A stretch of 64,000 nucleotides of DNA from Allostella vacuolata (GCA_006739055.1 AP019702.1:5770762-5834761), one strand, 5' to 3'; shown: positions 47,788-56,588, counted from the first letter of the stretch. The notes: a model not told the origin generated them from the letters alone. Program-made: numbers and translations.

Positions 47788-48807
47788 TTGGGATCCAGGA
47801 ACGAAGCATGGCTGGCGCTGACGGTCGAGGAGACGCTGGAGCCGGACCTGCCGATCTGCGACCCGCACCATCATCTGTGGGACGGCCGCTCGGACTATAT
47901 CCAGGCGCGCTACCTGCTCGACGAGATGCTGGTGGACCTGGGCGCCGGGCACAACGTCGTCTCGACCGTCTTCATCGAGTGCGGGGCGATGTACCGGGCC
48001 GACGGGCCGGAGGAACTGCGGCCGGTCGGCGAGACCGAGTTCGTCAACGGGATCGCCGCCATGAGCGCGTCCGGCCGCTACGGGCCCTGCCGGATCGCCG
48101 CCGGGATCGTCGGCCACGTCCCGCTGCGCATGGGCGACGCGCCGTCGGCGCGTGCGCTGGACGCGCAGATCGCCGCCGGCAACGGCCGGTTCCGCGGCAT
48201 CCGCGTGGGCGCCGCCTGGCACGAGAGCCCCGACGTGCCGAACCACCGCACCCGGCCGCCGCCCGACCTCTACGCCGACCCGGCCTTCCGCGCCGGCTTC
48301 GCCCATCTGGCGCCGCGCGACCTGTCGTTCGAGGCGTGGTGCTACCACACCCAGCTGCCGGGCCTGGTCGAGCTGGCCCGGGCCTTCCCCGACACCACCA
48401 TCATCCTCGACCATTTCGGCGGCCCGCTCGGCATCGGGCCCTATGCCGGGCAGGCGGATGCGGTCTTCGCCGACTGGCGCCGGGCCATCGCGCCGGTCGC
48501 GGACTGTCCCAACGTCGTCGCCAAGCTGGGCGGGCTGGTGATGGAAGTGAACGGGTTCGGCTTCCACGACCGGCCGCGGCCGCCGACCAGCCAGGAGCTG
48601 ATGGAGGCGACGCGGCGCTACTACGAGGAGACGATCCGGCTGTTCGGGGTCGAGCGCTGCATGTTCGAATCCAACTTCCCGGTCGACAAGGTGAGCTGCA
48701 GCTACAACGTGTTGTGGAATTCCTTCAAGCGGCTGACGGCCGGCTATTCCGCGTCGGAGAAGGCGAGCCTCTTCCACGACACCGCCGCCCGCGTCTACCG
48801 GGTCTGA
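47788..48807 (+). CDS. Amidohydrolase family protein (TIM-barrel metal hydrolase)
   Basis: 339 residues. The metal motif H-x-H is in ICDPHHHLWDGRSDY (H27/H29), then IFIECGAMYR-like strand 2, ILDHFGGP and the terminal ESNFPVDK with an acidic ligand region. Belongs to the amidohydrolase_2 group, with lactonases and ACMSD-like decarboxylases. Start TTG 47788, the only start with a proper ribosome site (GGAAGGA, 7 bp); an ATG five bases earlier is out of frame. Likely regulated by the preceding XRE protein. Confidence 0.87.
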   Translation: MGSRNEAWLALTVEETLEPDLPICDPHHHLWDGRSDYIQARYLLDEMLVDLGAGHNVVSTVFIECGAMYRADGPEELRPVGETEFVNGIAAMSASGRYGPCRIAAGIVGHVPLRMGDAPSARALDAQIAAGNGRFRGIRVGAAWHESPDVPNHRTRPPPDLYADPAFRAGFAHLAPRDLSFEAWCYHTQLPGLVELARAFPDTTIILDHFGGPLGIGPYAGQADAVFADWRRAIAPVADCPNVVAKLGGLVMEVNGFGFHDRPRPPTSQELMEATRRYYEETIRLFGVERCMFESNFPVDKVSCSYNVLWNSFKRLTAGYSASEKASLFHDTAARVYRV

Positions 48808-48818
48808 GGGGCGGGACG

Positions 48819-50537
48819 TCAGGCCGCGGCGGCGGCCGACACTTCCTCGACGGCGTCCTCGATCCGGGAGCGGTACTCGACCTCCGGCGCGCCCACGCCA
48901 TGGGCCAGCAGGGTGCGCCGGACGCCGGCCGAGGCGCCGGTGATGAAGAAGCGGACGCCGTTGCGCGCGGCCTTGCGACCGGCGCCGGCCAGGGTATTGG
49001 CGGCGGTCGAATCGAGGAACGGCACGGCCGACAGGTCGATGACGAAGGCCCGGCGCTGGTCGGCGATGCGGTCCAGCACCGACCCCACGGTGGAGGCCGC
49101 GCCGAAGAAGAGTGCGCCGGTGATGCGGTAGACGACCACGTCCCGGTTGGTCGCGAGCCCCGGGTCGTAGCGGGTGCGCGGCCCGTCGGCATCGTCGGCC
49201 TGGTCCTCGGCCACCAGAGGGCCCGCCGCCTCGATCCCGGTCGCCTGGGCCATGCGGTGGATGAAGACGATCGTGCCGAGCGCGAAGCCGACGACGATGC
49301 CCTCGGTCAGGTCGCGGAACACGGTCAGGAGGAAGGTCGCCAGCAGGACGACCGCATCGCCCTTCGATGCCCGCAGCAGGACGGCGAACTCGTGCTTCTC
49401 GGCCATGTTCCAGGCGACGATCGCCAGGACCGCCGCCAGGGCGGCGAGCGGGATGAAGCTGGCGAGCGGGGCCGCGGCCAGCATGAAGAGCAGAAGGAAG
49501 GCCGCATGCAGCATGCCCGCGACCGGGCCGCGGGCCCCGGCCCGGACGTTGGTCGCGGTGCGCGCGATGGTCCCGGTGGCGCAGATGCCGCCGAACAGGG
49601 CCGAGCCGATGTTGGCGGCACCCTGGGCCACCAGCTCGCAGTTGGAGCGGTGGCGGCGTCCGGTCATGCCGTCGGCGACGACCGCAGAGAGCAGCGATTC
49701 GATGGCGCCCAGCAGCGCGAAGGCGATCGCATCGGGCAGCACCGCCTGGACCCTGGCCCAGGAGATGGGCGGCAAGGCGGGCAACGGCAGGGTGCTGGGG
49801 ATGCCGCCGAAGCGGGTCCCCACGGTTTCGACCGGCAGGCCGAGCAGGGCGGCGGCCAGCGAGGCGGAGACGACCGCGATCAGCAGGCCGGGCCAGGATG
49901 GCCGCAGGCGCCGCAGGCCGACGATGAGGACGATGGTGGCGAGCGCCACGCCCACGGCGGCGAGGTTGAGCGTGTCGATCGCCCCGCCCAGCGCCTCGAC
50001 CTTGGGCACGATCTCGCCCGGCTCCTTGCCCGGCAGGGACAGGCCCAGCAGGTCCTTCACCTGGCTGGCGAAGATGATGACGGCGATCCCGGCGGTGAAG
50101 CCGACCGTGACCGGATAGGGAATGAACTTGATGTAGGTGCCGAGCCGCAGGAAGCCCAGCGCCAGCAGGAACACGCCCGCCAGCAACGTGGCCAGCACCA
50201 GCCCGTCCACACCGTGCCGGTCCACCGTCGCGGCCACCAGCACGATGAAGGCGCCGGCCGGTCCGCCGATCTGGAACCGGCTGCCGCCCAGGACCGAGAT
50301 CAGGAAGCCGCCGATGATCGCGGTATAGAGACCGCGCTCGGGCCCGGTGCCGGAGGCGATGGCGATCGCCATCGAAAGGGGCAGGGCCACGATCGCCACC
50401 GTCAGCCCGGCGATCGCGTCGGCCCGCAGGTCGGCCAGGCGATAACCTTCGCGCAGGACCGTGACCAGCTTCGGGGTGAACAGCTCGGCGAAGCTCGGCT
50501 CTTCCGGGCGCCGGCCGGGGCGCGTTCCGTCCATCAT
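48819..50537 (-). CDS. SulP family inorganic anion transporter with STAS domain
   Basis: 572 residues. LREGYRLADLRADAIAGLTVAIVALPLSMAIAIASGTGPERGLY is the classic SulP opening. About 12-14 membrane segments follow, then a C-terminal STAS domain (from about residue 460) with PFLDSTAANTL, whose serine aligns with the phosphorylatable site of SpoIIAA-like domains. Transports sulfate, bicarbonate or a dicarboxylate; no carbonic anhydrase or cys genes nearby to decide. Confidence 0.92.
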   Translation of the reverse strand: MMDGTRPGRRPEEPSFAELFTPKLVTVLREGYRLADLRADAIAGLTVAIVALPLSMAIAIASGTGPERGLYTAIIGGFLISVLGGSRFQIGGPAGAFIVLVAATVDRHGVDGLVLATLLAGVFLLALGFLRLGTYIKFIPYPVTVGFTAGIAVIIFASQVKDLLGLSLPGKEPGEIVPKVEALGGAIDTLNLAAVGVALATIVLIVGLRRLRPSWPGLLIAVVSASLAAALLGLPVETVGTRFGGIPSTLPLPALPPISWARVQAVLPDAIAFALLGAIESLLSAVVADGMTGRRHRSNCELVAQGAANIGSALFGGICATGTIARTATNVRAGARGPVAGMLHAAFLLLFMLAAAPLASFIPLAALAAVLAIVAWNMAEKHEFAVLLRASKGDAVVLLATFLLTVFRDLTEGIVVGFALGTIVFIHRMAQATGIEAAGPLVAEDQADDADGPRTRYDPGLATNRDVVVYRITGALFFGAASTVGSVLDRIADQRRAFVIDLSAVPFLDSTAANTLAGAGRKAARNGVRFFITGASAGVRRTLLAHGVGAPEVEYRSRIEDAVEEVSAAAAA

Positions 50538-50645
50538 CGTGCAACGACCTCGGACTGGGCGGCAGGATCATCGGAACCCGGTCCGCGCGGTCGCCGTCGC
50601 GCGGGGATTCCCTCCTTCCGTCGCCGGTCCAGCCGGGGCGTGCGG

Positions 50646-50918
50646 TCAGCGCGTGCGGGCGGACGGGGCCGGCGGGTCACGGAAGCGGACACCGCGGCCG
50701 CCGCCGTCGCTGCGGGCATTGTCGCCGATCAGCTCGACGCCGGCGCGATGGAACGCGTCCACCACCCGGGTCAGCGTATCGACGACGCCGCGCACGTTCC
50801 CGTCGCTCGCCTCCATCCGCTGGATGGTCGGCAGCGATACGCCGGCCAGTTCGGCCAGCGTTCGCTGGTCGATGCCGAGCAGGGCGCGTGCCGCCCGCAT
50901 CTGCGCCGCCGTGATCAC
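50646..50918 (-). CDS. Small XRE-type helix-turn-helix protein
   Basis: 90 residues from GTG 50918. ITAAQMRAARALLGIDQRTLAELAGVSLPTIQRME is a full HTH, and the residue pattern VVDAFHRAGVELIGDN after it is typical of alphaproteobacterial HTH genes of this size. The C-terminus GGGRGVRFRDP is also common in the group. A near-consensus promoter with an embedded palindrome lies just upstream, so autorepression is likely. Confidence 0.85.
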   Translation of the reverse strand: MITAAQMRAARALLGIDQRTLAELAGVSLPTIQRMEASDGNVRGVVDTLTRVVDAFHRAGVELIGDNARSDGGGRGVRFRDPPAPSARTR

Positions 50919-50953
50919 GGCAGGAGTCCAGGCAACTTCATGGGAACTGAAGT

Positions 50954-50980
50954 ATTATACATCAGTATTGATGTTTGCAA
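50954..50980 (-). promoter_or_regulatory. Promoter and operator of the small HTH gene
   Basis: Minus strand: TTGCAA (50980-50975), 15 bp, perfect TATAAT (50959-50954). The spacer contains CATCA-N4-TGATG (50960-50964 / 50969-50973). This AT-rich island stands out from the GC-rich surroundings. Confidence 0.6.
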
Positions 50981-50996
50981 CGTTGATCTTACGGTG

Positions 50997-51028
50997 CCCG
51001 GCCGCCGGCGTTTCCGCCGGCGGCCGGG
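50997..51028 (-). terminator. Perfect 14-bp GC hairpin after the RidA gene
   Basis: CCCGGCCGCCGGCG, loop TTTC, then the exact complement. It lies 4 bp after the stop of the leftward RidA gene and just before the HTH promoter. No U-tract, so termination would be Rho-assisted or weak. Confidence 0.55.
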
Positions 51029-51032
51029 TCGT

Positions 51033-51404
51033 TCAGACGGCGGCGGTGATGATGATCTCGACCTTGAGGTCGGGATGCGCCAGTTCGACCGCGGCGCAGC
51101 AGCGGGACGGCAGGTTCGCCTGGTCGAGCCACGGGTCATAGACGGCATTCACTTCCTGGAAGAAGCGGATGTCCGACAGCCAGATCTGCACGGTCAGCAG
51201 GCGCGACTTGTCGATCCCGAGGGATGCGAGGCGTTCGTCGGCCTTGGCCAGGCACTGCTGCGCCTGCTCCGCCGCAGTCCCGCCGAACGGGCGGTTGCCG
51301 GTGACGACGAAGTAGGCGGTGCCGTTGTGGACGACGATCTGGCTGGCGCGGTCGAGACCGGTGCCGGGCGTGCCGGGATTCCGGCCGTGACGCTGGATGG
51401 ACAT
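51033..51404 (-). CDS. RidA/YjgF family protein
   Basis: 123 residues, trimeric family that hydrolyses reactive enamine/imine intermediates. Motifs: VVHNGTAYFVVTGNRPFGGT, LAKADERLASLGIDKSRLLTVQIWLSDIRFF and the C-terminal SRCCAAVELAHPDLKVEIIITAAV, where the usual Arg (in PxRxx) is present as SRCC. Start ATG 51404. Belongs to the YoaB-like branch rather than the E. coli RidA branch. Confidence 0.88.
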   Translation of the reverse strand: MSIQRHGRNPGTPGTGLDRASQIVVHNGTAYFVVTGNRPFGGTAAEQAQQCLAKADERLASLGIDKSRLLTVQIWLSDIRFFQEVNAVYDPWLDQANLPSRCCAAVELAHPDLKVEIIITAAV

Positions 51405-51527
51405 GATACCTCGCTCGGAATGGAGAGCCGGCCGGGATCGGGGCCGGCGCTGCCAGCCTAGCCGCTGCGCCGCGGTAGCGGTAACGCGAAGTGCATCGGG
51501 TGCGGCCTTTTGCGGCTGCCCGGGCCG

Positions 51528-51557
51528 TTGGCGCCGGTCCGTATCGTGCAATATAAG
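51528..51557 (+). promoter_or_regulatory. Promoter of the pyrophosphatase gene, leaderless type
   Basis: TTGGCG (51528-51533), 18 bp, TATAAG (51552-51557). The A of the ATG is only 7 bp after the -10, and no Shine-Dalgarno fits between, so transcription probably starts at the initiation codon. Confidence 0.5.
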
Positions 51558-51563
51558 CCGGCC

Positions 51564-52115
51564 ATGGACATCTCGAAGATTTCCGCGGGGCGCAATCCCC
51601 CGCACGATCTGCACGCCCTGATCGAAATCCCGATCGGCGGCGTTCCCGTGAAGTATGAGCTCGACAAGGAATCGGGGGCGATGTTTGTCGATCGCTTCCT
51701 GCATACGGCGATGTTCTATCCGGGCAACTACGGATTCATCCCGCATACCCTGTCCGACGACGGCGATCCCTGCGACATCATGGTGGTCGCCAACGTCCCG
51801 GTGGTTCCGGGCGCCGTCATCCGCTGCCGCCCGGTGGGTGCGCTGCTGATGGAGGACGAGAGCGGCTTCGACGAGAAGATCCTGGCGGTGCCGGTCGACA
51901 AGCTGCACCCGTTCTTCACCGACATCCGCAGCTACCGCGACCTTCCGACCGTGCTGGTGGAGCAGATCGCCCACTTCTTCGAACATTACAAGGACCTGGA
52001 GAAGGGCAAGTGGGTCAAGGTCGTGCGCTGGGTCGACACGGCCGAGGCCGAGGAGCTGATCCGGGCCGGGCTTGCCCGGCACGACGCCCAGAAGGATAAG
52101 GTCGGGAAGGGCTGA
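51564..52115 (+). CDS. ppa: Inorganic pyrophosphatase, family I
   Basis: 183 residues; Mg2+-dependent hexameric enzyme hydrolysing PPi to drive biosynthesis. Signature: IEIPIGGVPVKYELDKESGAMFVDR, YPGNYGFIPHTLSDDGDPCDIMV (metal-binding Asp triad) and KILAVPVDKLHP. Start ATG 51564 gives the usual MDISKISAGRNPP N-terminus. A hairpin 20 bp after the stop separates it from the convergent repeat protein. Confidence 0.96.
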   Translation: MDISKISAGRNPPHDLHALIEIPIGGVPVKYELDKESGAMFVDRFLHTAMFYPGNYGFIPHTLSDDGDPCDIMVVANVPVVPGAVIRCRPVGALLMEDESGFDEKILAVPVDKLHPFFTDIRSYRDLPTVLVEQIAHFFEHYKDLEKGKWVKVVRWVDTAEAEELIRAGLARHDAQKDKVGKG

Positions 52116-52135
52116 TCGCGGGCGCGAACGCGCGC

Positions 52136-52168
52136 GAGCCGCCCAGGGCGCCTTGCCCTGGACGGCTC
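52136..52168. terminator. Bidirectional hairpin between ppa and the repeat-protein gene
   Basis: GAGCCGCCCAGGGC (52136-52149), loop GCCTT, GCCCTGGACGGCTC (52155-52168); 13 of 14 pairs. Placed between convergent stops at 52115 and 52192. No U-tract on either strand. Confidence 0.5.
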
Positions 52169-52191
52169 GATGCGAAGCCGGTCGGTCGAGA

Positions 52192-52485
52192 CTAGCGGCC
52201 GAGGCGACCCTCGTCGGCGTTCGCGCCGAACTTGCCGTCGTCGAGGTTGCGGCCGTACTTGCCTTCGTCGGTGTTGGCGCCGAGCTTGCCCTCGTCGACG
52301 TTGCGGCCCAGCTTGCCCTCGTCCTGATTCCGGCCGTACTTGCCCTCGTCCAGGCTCTGGCCGTACTTCCCCTCGTCGAGGTTCTGCCCGAACTTGCCGT
52401 CGTCCAGACCGGCGGCGGCGAGCGGGGAAGCGGCAGCGGCGATGGCGAGCAGCGCGGCGGCAGCGAGCGTGCGAAGATTGGTCAT
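52192..52485 (-). CDS. Secreted protein of eight nine-residue repeats (xDEGKYGxN)
   Basis: 97 residues from ATG 52485 (AGGAGA seven bases upstream). Residues 1-25 are a signal peptide (LAAAALLAIAAAASPLAAA). The entire mature protein is eight tandem repeats: LDDGKFGQN, LDEGKYGQS, LDEGKYGRN, QDEGKLGRN, VDEGKLGAN, TDEGKYGRN, LDDGKFGAN and ADEGRLGR. The invariant frame is D-[DE]-G-[KR]-[FYL]-G. It differs from RTX nonapeptides (GGxGxDxLx). Could form a small metal-binding solenoid, or be processed into peptides; no family recognised. Confidence 0.75.
   Translation of the reverse strand: MTNLRTLAAAALLAIAAAASPLAAAGLDDGKFGQNLDEGKYGQSLDEGKYGRNQDEGKLGRNVDEGKLGANTDEGKYGRNLDDGKFGANADEGRLGR
52195..52407 (-). 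repeat. 27-bp tandem coding repeats, eight copies
   Basis: The DNA encoding the nine-residue repeats. Copies share a GACGAGGGCAAG-type core with third-position changes, which suggests selection on the protein rather than very recent expansion. Confidence 0.8.
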
Positions 52486-52627
52486 GGCGGCTCTCCTGGT
52501 CTCTCGTTTCGCTGGCTCCGGGCGGGACCGCCCGTTGCGATGACCAGAAGGTAGGCCTTGCCGCCGAAATTGATAATCCGTCGTCCGGGAGACTGACTGT
52601 TTCTCAAACGGAAGCAGTCGGGCCAAG

Positions 52628-53830
52628 CTAGCGGTCGAAATGTTCGGCGATCCGGTCGACCAGCCGTTCCGCGACCGCGCGCTTGGTCAGCCGGGGCCAG
52701 TCCTCGACGGCATCGGCGGACACCAGGTGGACCGTGTTGTGGTCGCCGCCGAACGTGCCGGTCGCCGGCGACACGTCGTTGGCGAGGATCCAGTCGCACC
52801 CCTTCCTGGCGAGCTTCGCCCGGGCGTACTCGACGACTGCGTCGGTCTCGGCGGCGAAGCCGACGACCAGCGCCGGCCGTCCGTTGCCGGCGGCCGCCAG
52901 GGTCGCCAGGATGTCGGGATTCTCGACCATCACCAGCGGGGCGGCCGGCCCGTTCTTCTTCAGCTTCGACGTCGCGACCTCGGCCGGGCGCCAGTCGACC
53001 ACGGCGGCGGCGCAGACGGCGATGTCCGCCGGCAGGGCCTGCAGGCAGGCGGCCAGCATCTCCCGCGCGGTCTCGACCCGGACCAGCGTCACCCCGGCCG
53101 GGTCCGGCTCGGCGGACGGGCCCGACACCAAGACCGTGTCGGCGCCGGCGCGGGCCAGGGCGGCCGCCACGGCGTGCCCCTGCTTGCCGGACGAGCGATT
53201 GGCGATGTAGCGCACCGGGTCGAGCGGTTCGCGCGTCGGGCCGCTGGTGACGATCGCGCGCCGGCCGGCCAGCGGCCGGGACGCGGTCTCGGCGAAGAAA
53301 TCCTCGATCGCTGCCACGATCTGCAGGGGCTCGGCCATCCGCCCGGACCCGGTCTCGCCGCAGGCCAGCTCGCCCGCGCCCGGGCCCACCCGGCGGACCC
53401 CGCGCGCCGCCAGGGTCGCGACGTTGGCCTGCACCGCCGGATGCGCCCACATCATGACGTTCATGGTGGGCGCGATCAGCACCGGCTTGTCGGTGGCGAG
53501 CAATGCCGTCGAGGCCAGGTCGTCGGCCAGGCCGGCCGCCATCTTGCCCAGCAGGTCGGCGGTGGCCGGGGCGACCACGACCAGGTCGGCCTCCCGCGAC
53601 AGGCGGATATGGCCCATCTCGCTCTCGTCGGTCAGCGAGAAGAGGTCGTCATAGACCTTCTCCTCGCTGAGGGAGGCGACCGCGAGCGGGGTCACGAACT
53701 GGGCGCCGGCGCGCGTCAGCACGCAGCGCACGGCCGCGCCGCGCTCGCGCAGACGGCGGATCAGGTCGAGCGACTTGTAGGCGGCGATGCCGCCCGCGAT
53801 GATCAGAAGAATGCGCTTGCCGGCGAGCAT
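52628..53830 (-). CDS. coaBC: Bifunctional PPCDC / PPC synthetase
   Basis: 400 residues; two consecutive steps of coenzyme A synthesis (4'-phosphopantothenate plus Cys ligation, then decarboxylation). N-terminal flavin domain: RILLIIAGGIAAYKSLDLIRRLRERGA, PTMNVMMW, and the catalytic Cys in GELACGETGSGRM. C-terminal CoaB: VTSGPTREPLDPVRYIANRSSGKQGHA, AAAVVDWRP and KLKKN. Start ATG 53830. The first member, reading inward, of the conserved coaBC-ubiB-ubiE-mutM neighbourhood. Confidence 0.96.
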   Translation of the reverse strand: MLAGKRILLIIAGGIAAYKSLDLIRRLRERGAAVRCVLTRAGAQFVTPLAVASLSEEKVYDDLFSLTDESEMGHIRLSREADLVVVAPATADLLGKMAAGLADDLASTALLATDKPVLIAPTMNVMMWAHPAVQANVATLAARGVRRVGPGAGELACGETGSGRMAEPLQIVAAIEDFFAETASRPLAGRRAIVTSGPTREPLDPVRYIANRSSGKQGHAVAAALARAGADTVLVSGPSAEPDPAGVTLVRVETAREMLAACLQALPADIAVCAAAVVDWRPAEVATSKLKKNGPAAPLVMVENPDILATLAAAGNGRPALVVGFAAETDAVVEYARAKLARKGCDWILANDVSPATGTFGGDHNTVHLVSADAVEDWPRLTKRAVAERLVDRIAEHFDR

Positions 53831-53998
53831 GGGTGGGGCCTCCGCTCGTGTCGCGGTGCAGCGTAGGTGCTGCGCCCGACGCGGGCAAGCCGGCAAGGCC
53901 ACTTCCGGTCGGTGCTTCTCGCGCTTGCGAAAGCCGGCATCCGGCCGCATCCTCCGGGCACTGCCCCCCTGGCCCCACTCCTGCGGACCGATCGCCCC

Positions 53999-55375
53999 AT
54001 GGACCCCACCGACGGACTGCCCCCGCGCGAGCGGCGCTGGGCCGTGCTTTCGCTCGCCATCGCCATCTCCCTGGTGGTGGTGGACATGGCGGTCGCCAAC
54101 GTCGCCCTGCCGACGATCGGCCGCGACCTCGGCGTCAGCGCGTCCGCCTCGATCTGGGTCGTCAACGCCTACCAGGTGGCGGTCACGGTCTCGCTGCTGC
54201 CGCTGGCGGCGCTGGGCGACATCGTCGGCTGCCGCCGCATCTATATCGGCGGCCTGATCCTCTTCACCGCCTGCGCGCTGGTGTCGGCGACCGCGGAATC
54301 CATGCCGGTGCTGCTCGCCGCGCGCCTCGTCCAGGGGCTGGGCGCGGCCGGGGTCATGAGCGTCAACACCGCGCTGGTGCGCTTCGTCTACCCCCGGGCC
54401 AAGCTGGGCCAGGGGGTGGGCGTCAACTCCCTGGTGGTGGCGACCGCGTCCGCCGCCGGGCCGACCGTGGCGGCGGGCGTGCTGTCGGTTGCCTCCTGGC
54501 CGTGGCTGTTCGCGATCGCGATCCCCTTCGGCCTGACGGCGCTTGCCTTTGCCATCCGCTTCCTGCCGCACATCGAAGGCTCCCGCCATCGCTTCGACAT
54601 CGTGAGCGCGCTCCTCAGCATTGCCACGCTCGGACTTCTGCTGGCGTTCGTCGACGGCCTCGCGCATGACGGCGGGCTGCTGGCCATTCTGCCGCTGGTG
54701 GGCTCGGTGCTGGCCGGCTGGCTGTTCGTGCGGCGGCAGAAGCGCCTGCCGATGCCGATGCTGCCGGTGGAGCTGTTCCGCCGGCCGGCCTTCTCGCTCT
54801 CGGTCATGACCGCGATCGCCGCCTATATGGCGCAGTCCCTGGCGGTGGTGTCGCTGCCCTTCTACTTCATCGCGGTCGCCGGCCGGACGCAGGTGGAGGC
54901 CGGCTTCCTCATGACCGCCTGGCCGATTGCCGTGGCTGCCGTCGCCCCCTTCTCCGGCCGCATGGCCGATCGCTACCCGGTCGGGCTGCTCGCCGGGGCC
55001 GGCCTGGCGACGATGGCATCCGGGCTCGTCCTGCTGGCCCTGCTGCCGGCCGATCCCTCGGCGGCGAATGTCGGCTGGCGCATGGCCCTGTGCGGTCTCG
55101 GCTTCGGCTTCTTCCAGGCGCCCAACAACCGCGCCATCCTGTCGAGCGTCCCGCGCGAGCGCAGCGGGGCGGCGGGCGGGGTCCTGTCGACCTCGCGCCT
55201 GCTCGGCCAGACGACGGGTGCGGCTCTCGTCGCCGTCATCTTCGGCATCGTCGGCACGGCGCCCGGCCCCGGCCACGGCGCGGTCGTGGCGCTGGCGGTG
55301 GCGGGCGCATGCGCCGGGCTGGCGGCCCTGGTCAGCCTCACCCGCCTCGGCCGTTTCGCGCGCAGCGGCGAATAG
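53999..55375 (+). CDS. MFS transporter, DHA2 drug-efflux type (14 TM)
   Basis: 458 residues: VVVDMAVANVALPTIGRDLGVSASASIWVVNAYQVAVTVSLLPLAALGDIVGCRR is the DHA2 N-terminus with motif D1 and motif A, then RLVQGLGAAGVMSVNTALVRFVYP (motif B). Fourteen predicted helices. Drug or metabolite export. Start ATG 53999; the upstream ATG at 53867 would add 44 non-membrane residues and lies in the divergent promoter area. Confidence 0.9.
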   Translation: MDPTDGLPPRERRWAVLSLAIAISLVVVDMAVANVALPTIGRDLGVSASASIWVVNAYQVAVTVSLLPLAALGDIVGCRRIYIGGLILFTACALVSATAESMPVLLAARLVQGLGAAGVMSVNTALVRFVYPRAKLGQGVGVNSLVVATASAAGPTVAAGVLSVASWPWLFAIAIPFGLTALAFAIRFLPHIEGSRHRFDIVSALLSIATLGLLLAFVDGLAHDGGLLAILPLVGSVLAGWLFVRRQKRLPMPMLPVELFRRPAFSLSVMTAIAAYMAQSLAVVSLPFYFIAVAGRTQVEAGFLMTAWPIAVAAVAPFSGRMADRYPVGLLAGAGLATMASGLVLLALLPADPSAANVGWRMALCGLGFGFFQAPNNRAILSSVPRERSGAAGGVLSTSRLLGQTTGAALVAVIFGIVGTAPGPGHGAVVALAVAGACAGLAALVSLTRLGRFARSGE

Positions 55376-55418
55376 GTAGGCTGTCCGCCGCATACCCCCA
55401 ATCCCAGCGAGGCCTGCC

Positions 55419-56588
55419 ATGGATCGCATCGAGCCTGAACACGCGACGGCGCAGGCCGCCGGCTTTTCCCCGGAGCGTCTGGGGCGGATCGCCGCCGTCC
55501 TCGGCGCCGACGCGGCGGCCGGGCGAATCGCGGGCGCGGTCTCGCTGATCGCGCGCGACGGCGTGGTCGTGCACCACGAGGCGGTCGGGCTGCGCGATCC
55601 GGCCGCCGGCGCGCCGATGACGCTGGACGCCATCTTCCGCATCTATTCCATGACCAAGCCGGTCACCAGCCTCGCCATCATGATGCTGGCCGAGGAGGGG
55701 CGCCTGCTGCTGTCGGATCCGGTCAGCCGCTTCATCCCGTCCTTTGCCCACCTCAAGGTCGGCGAGGACGGCGTGCCGATGCGCCGCGAGCCGACCGTCC
55801 AGGACCTGCTGCGCCATACCTCCGGCCTCGTCTACGGCGCCTATGGCGAGGGTCCGGTCCATCATGCCTACCGCGCCGCGGCGATCGGGCTGCGCGGCGA
55901 CGACAACGCGACCCTGGTCGACAAGCTGTCCCGGGTGCCGCTCGCCTTCCAGCCGGGCGAGGCGTTCGAGTACGGCGTCTCGACCGACGTGCTGGGGCGG
56001 ATCGTCGAGGTGGTCTCGGGCAGCCCGCTCGACGCCTTCTTCGCCGAGCGCATCTTCGGCCCGCTCGGCATGGTCGACTCCGGTTTCGACGTGCCGCCGG
56101 CCAAGCATGGCCGCATCGCCCAGCCGGGCGTCGATCCGGCGACCGGCGAGGTGCCGGTGCTGAACGACGTGACCCGGCCGGTCGCCTACAAGTCCGGCGG
56201 CGGTGGCGGGGTCTCGACCGCGGCCGACTATCTGCGTCTCTGCCGCATGTTCCTGGGCGGCGGCGCCGTGGGCGACGTCCGCCTGGTCTCGCCCAAGACC
56301 GTGGCCCTGATGATGTCGGACCACATGGGCTCGATCGGGCTGGGCGCGAACTACCTGCCGGGGCCGGGCTACGGCTTCGGGCTCGGCTTCGCGGTCCGGC
56401 TCGGCCCCGGGGTGGCCTGGATCCCGGGCTCGACCGGCGACTGCTACTGGAGCGGGGTGGGCGGCACCTATTTCTGGATCGATCCGGCCGAGCGGCTGAT
56501 CGCGATCCTGATGATGCAGGCGCCGGCCCAGCGCCAGCACTACCGCCAGCTCTTCCGCAACCTCGTCTATCAGGCCCTGACCGGCTGA
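55419..56588 (+). CDS. Serine hydrolase, class C beta-lactamase/esterase family
   Basis: 389 residues, no signal peptide, so probably a cytosolic esterase of the EstB/LovD-like group. Catalytic S77-x2-K80 in RIYSMTKPV and Y185 in FEYGVSTDVLG, in place of the lactamase YxN. DLLRHTSGL is the usual downstream motif. The 3' end overlaps the convergent MFS gene by 19 bp. Confidence 0.9.
   Translation: MDRIEPEHATAQAAGFSPERLGRIAAVLGADAAAGRIAGAVSLIARDGVVVHHEAVGLRDPAAGAPMTLDAIFRIYSMTKPVTSLAIMMLAEEGRLLLSDPVSRFIPSFAHLKVGEDGVPMRREPTVQDLLRHTSGLVYGAYGEGPVHHAYRAAAIGLRGDDNATLVDKLSRVPLAFQPGEAFEYGVSTDVLGRIVEVVSGSPLDAFFAERIFGPLGMVDSGFDVPPAKHGRIAQPGVDPATGEVPVLNDVTRPVAYKSGGGGGVSTAADYLRLCRMFLGGGAVGDVRLVSPKTVALMMSDHMGSIGLGANYLPGPGYGFGLGFAVRLGPGVAWIPGSTGDCYWSGVGGTYFWIDPAERLIAILMMQAPAQRQHYRQLFRNLVYQALTG

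Noticed and set aside
53867..53998. N-terminal extension of the DHA2 transporter
   Set aside because: Extension is not membrane-like and covers the divergent promoter with coaBC; ATG 53999 begins the normal family sequence.
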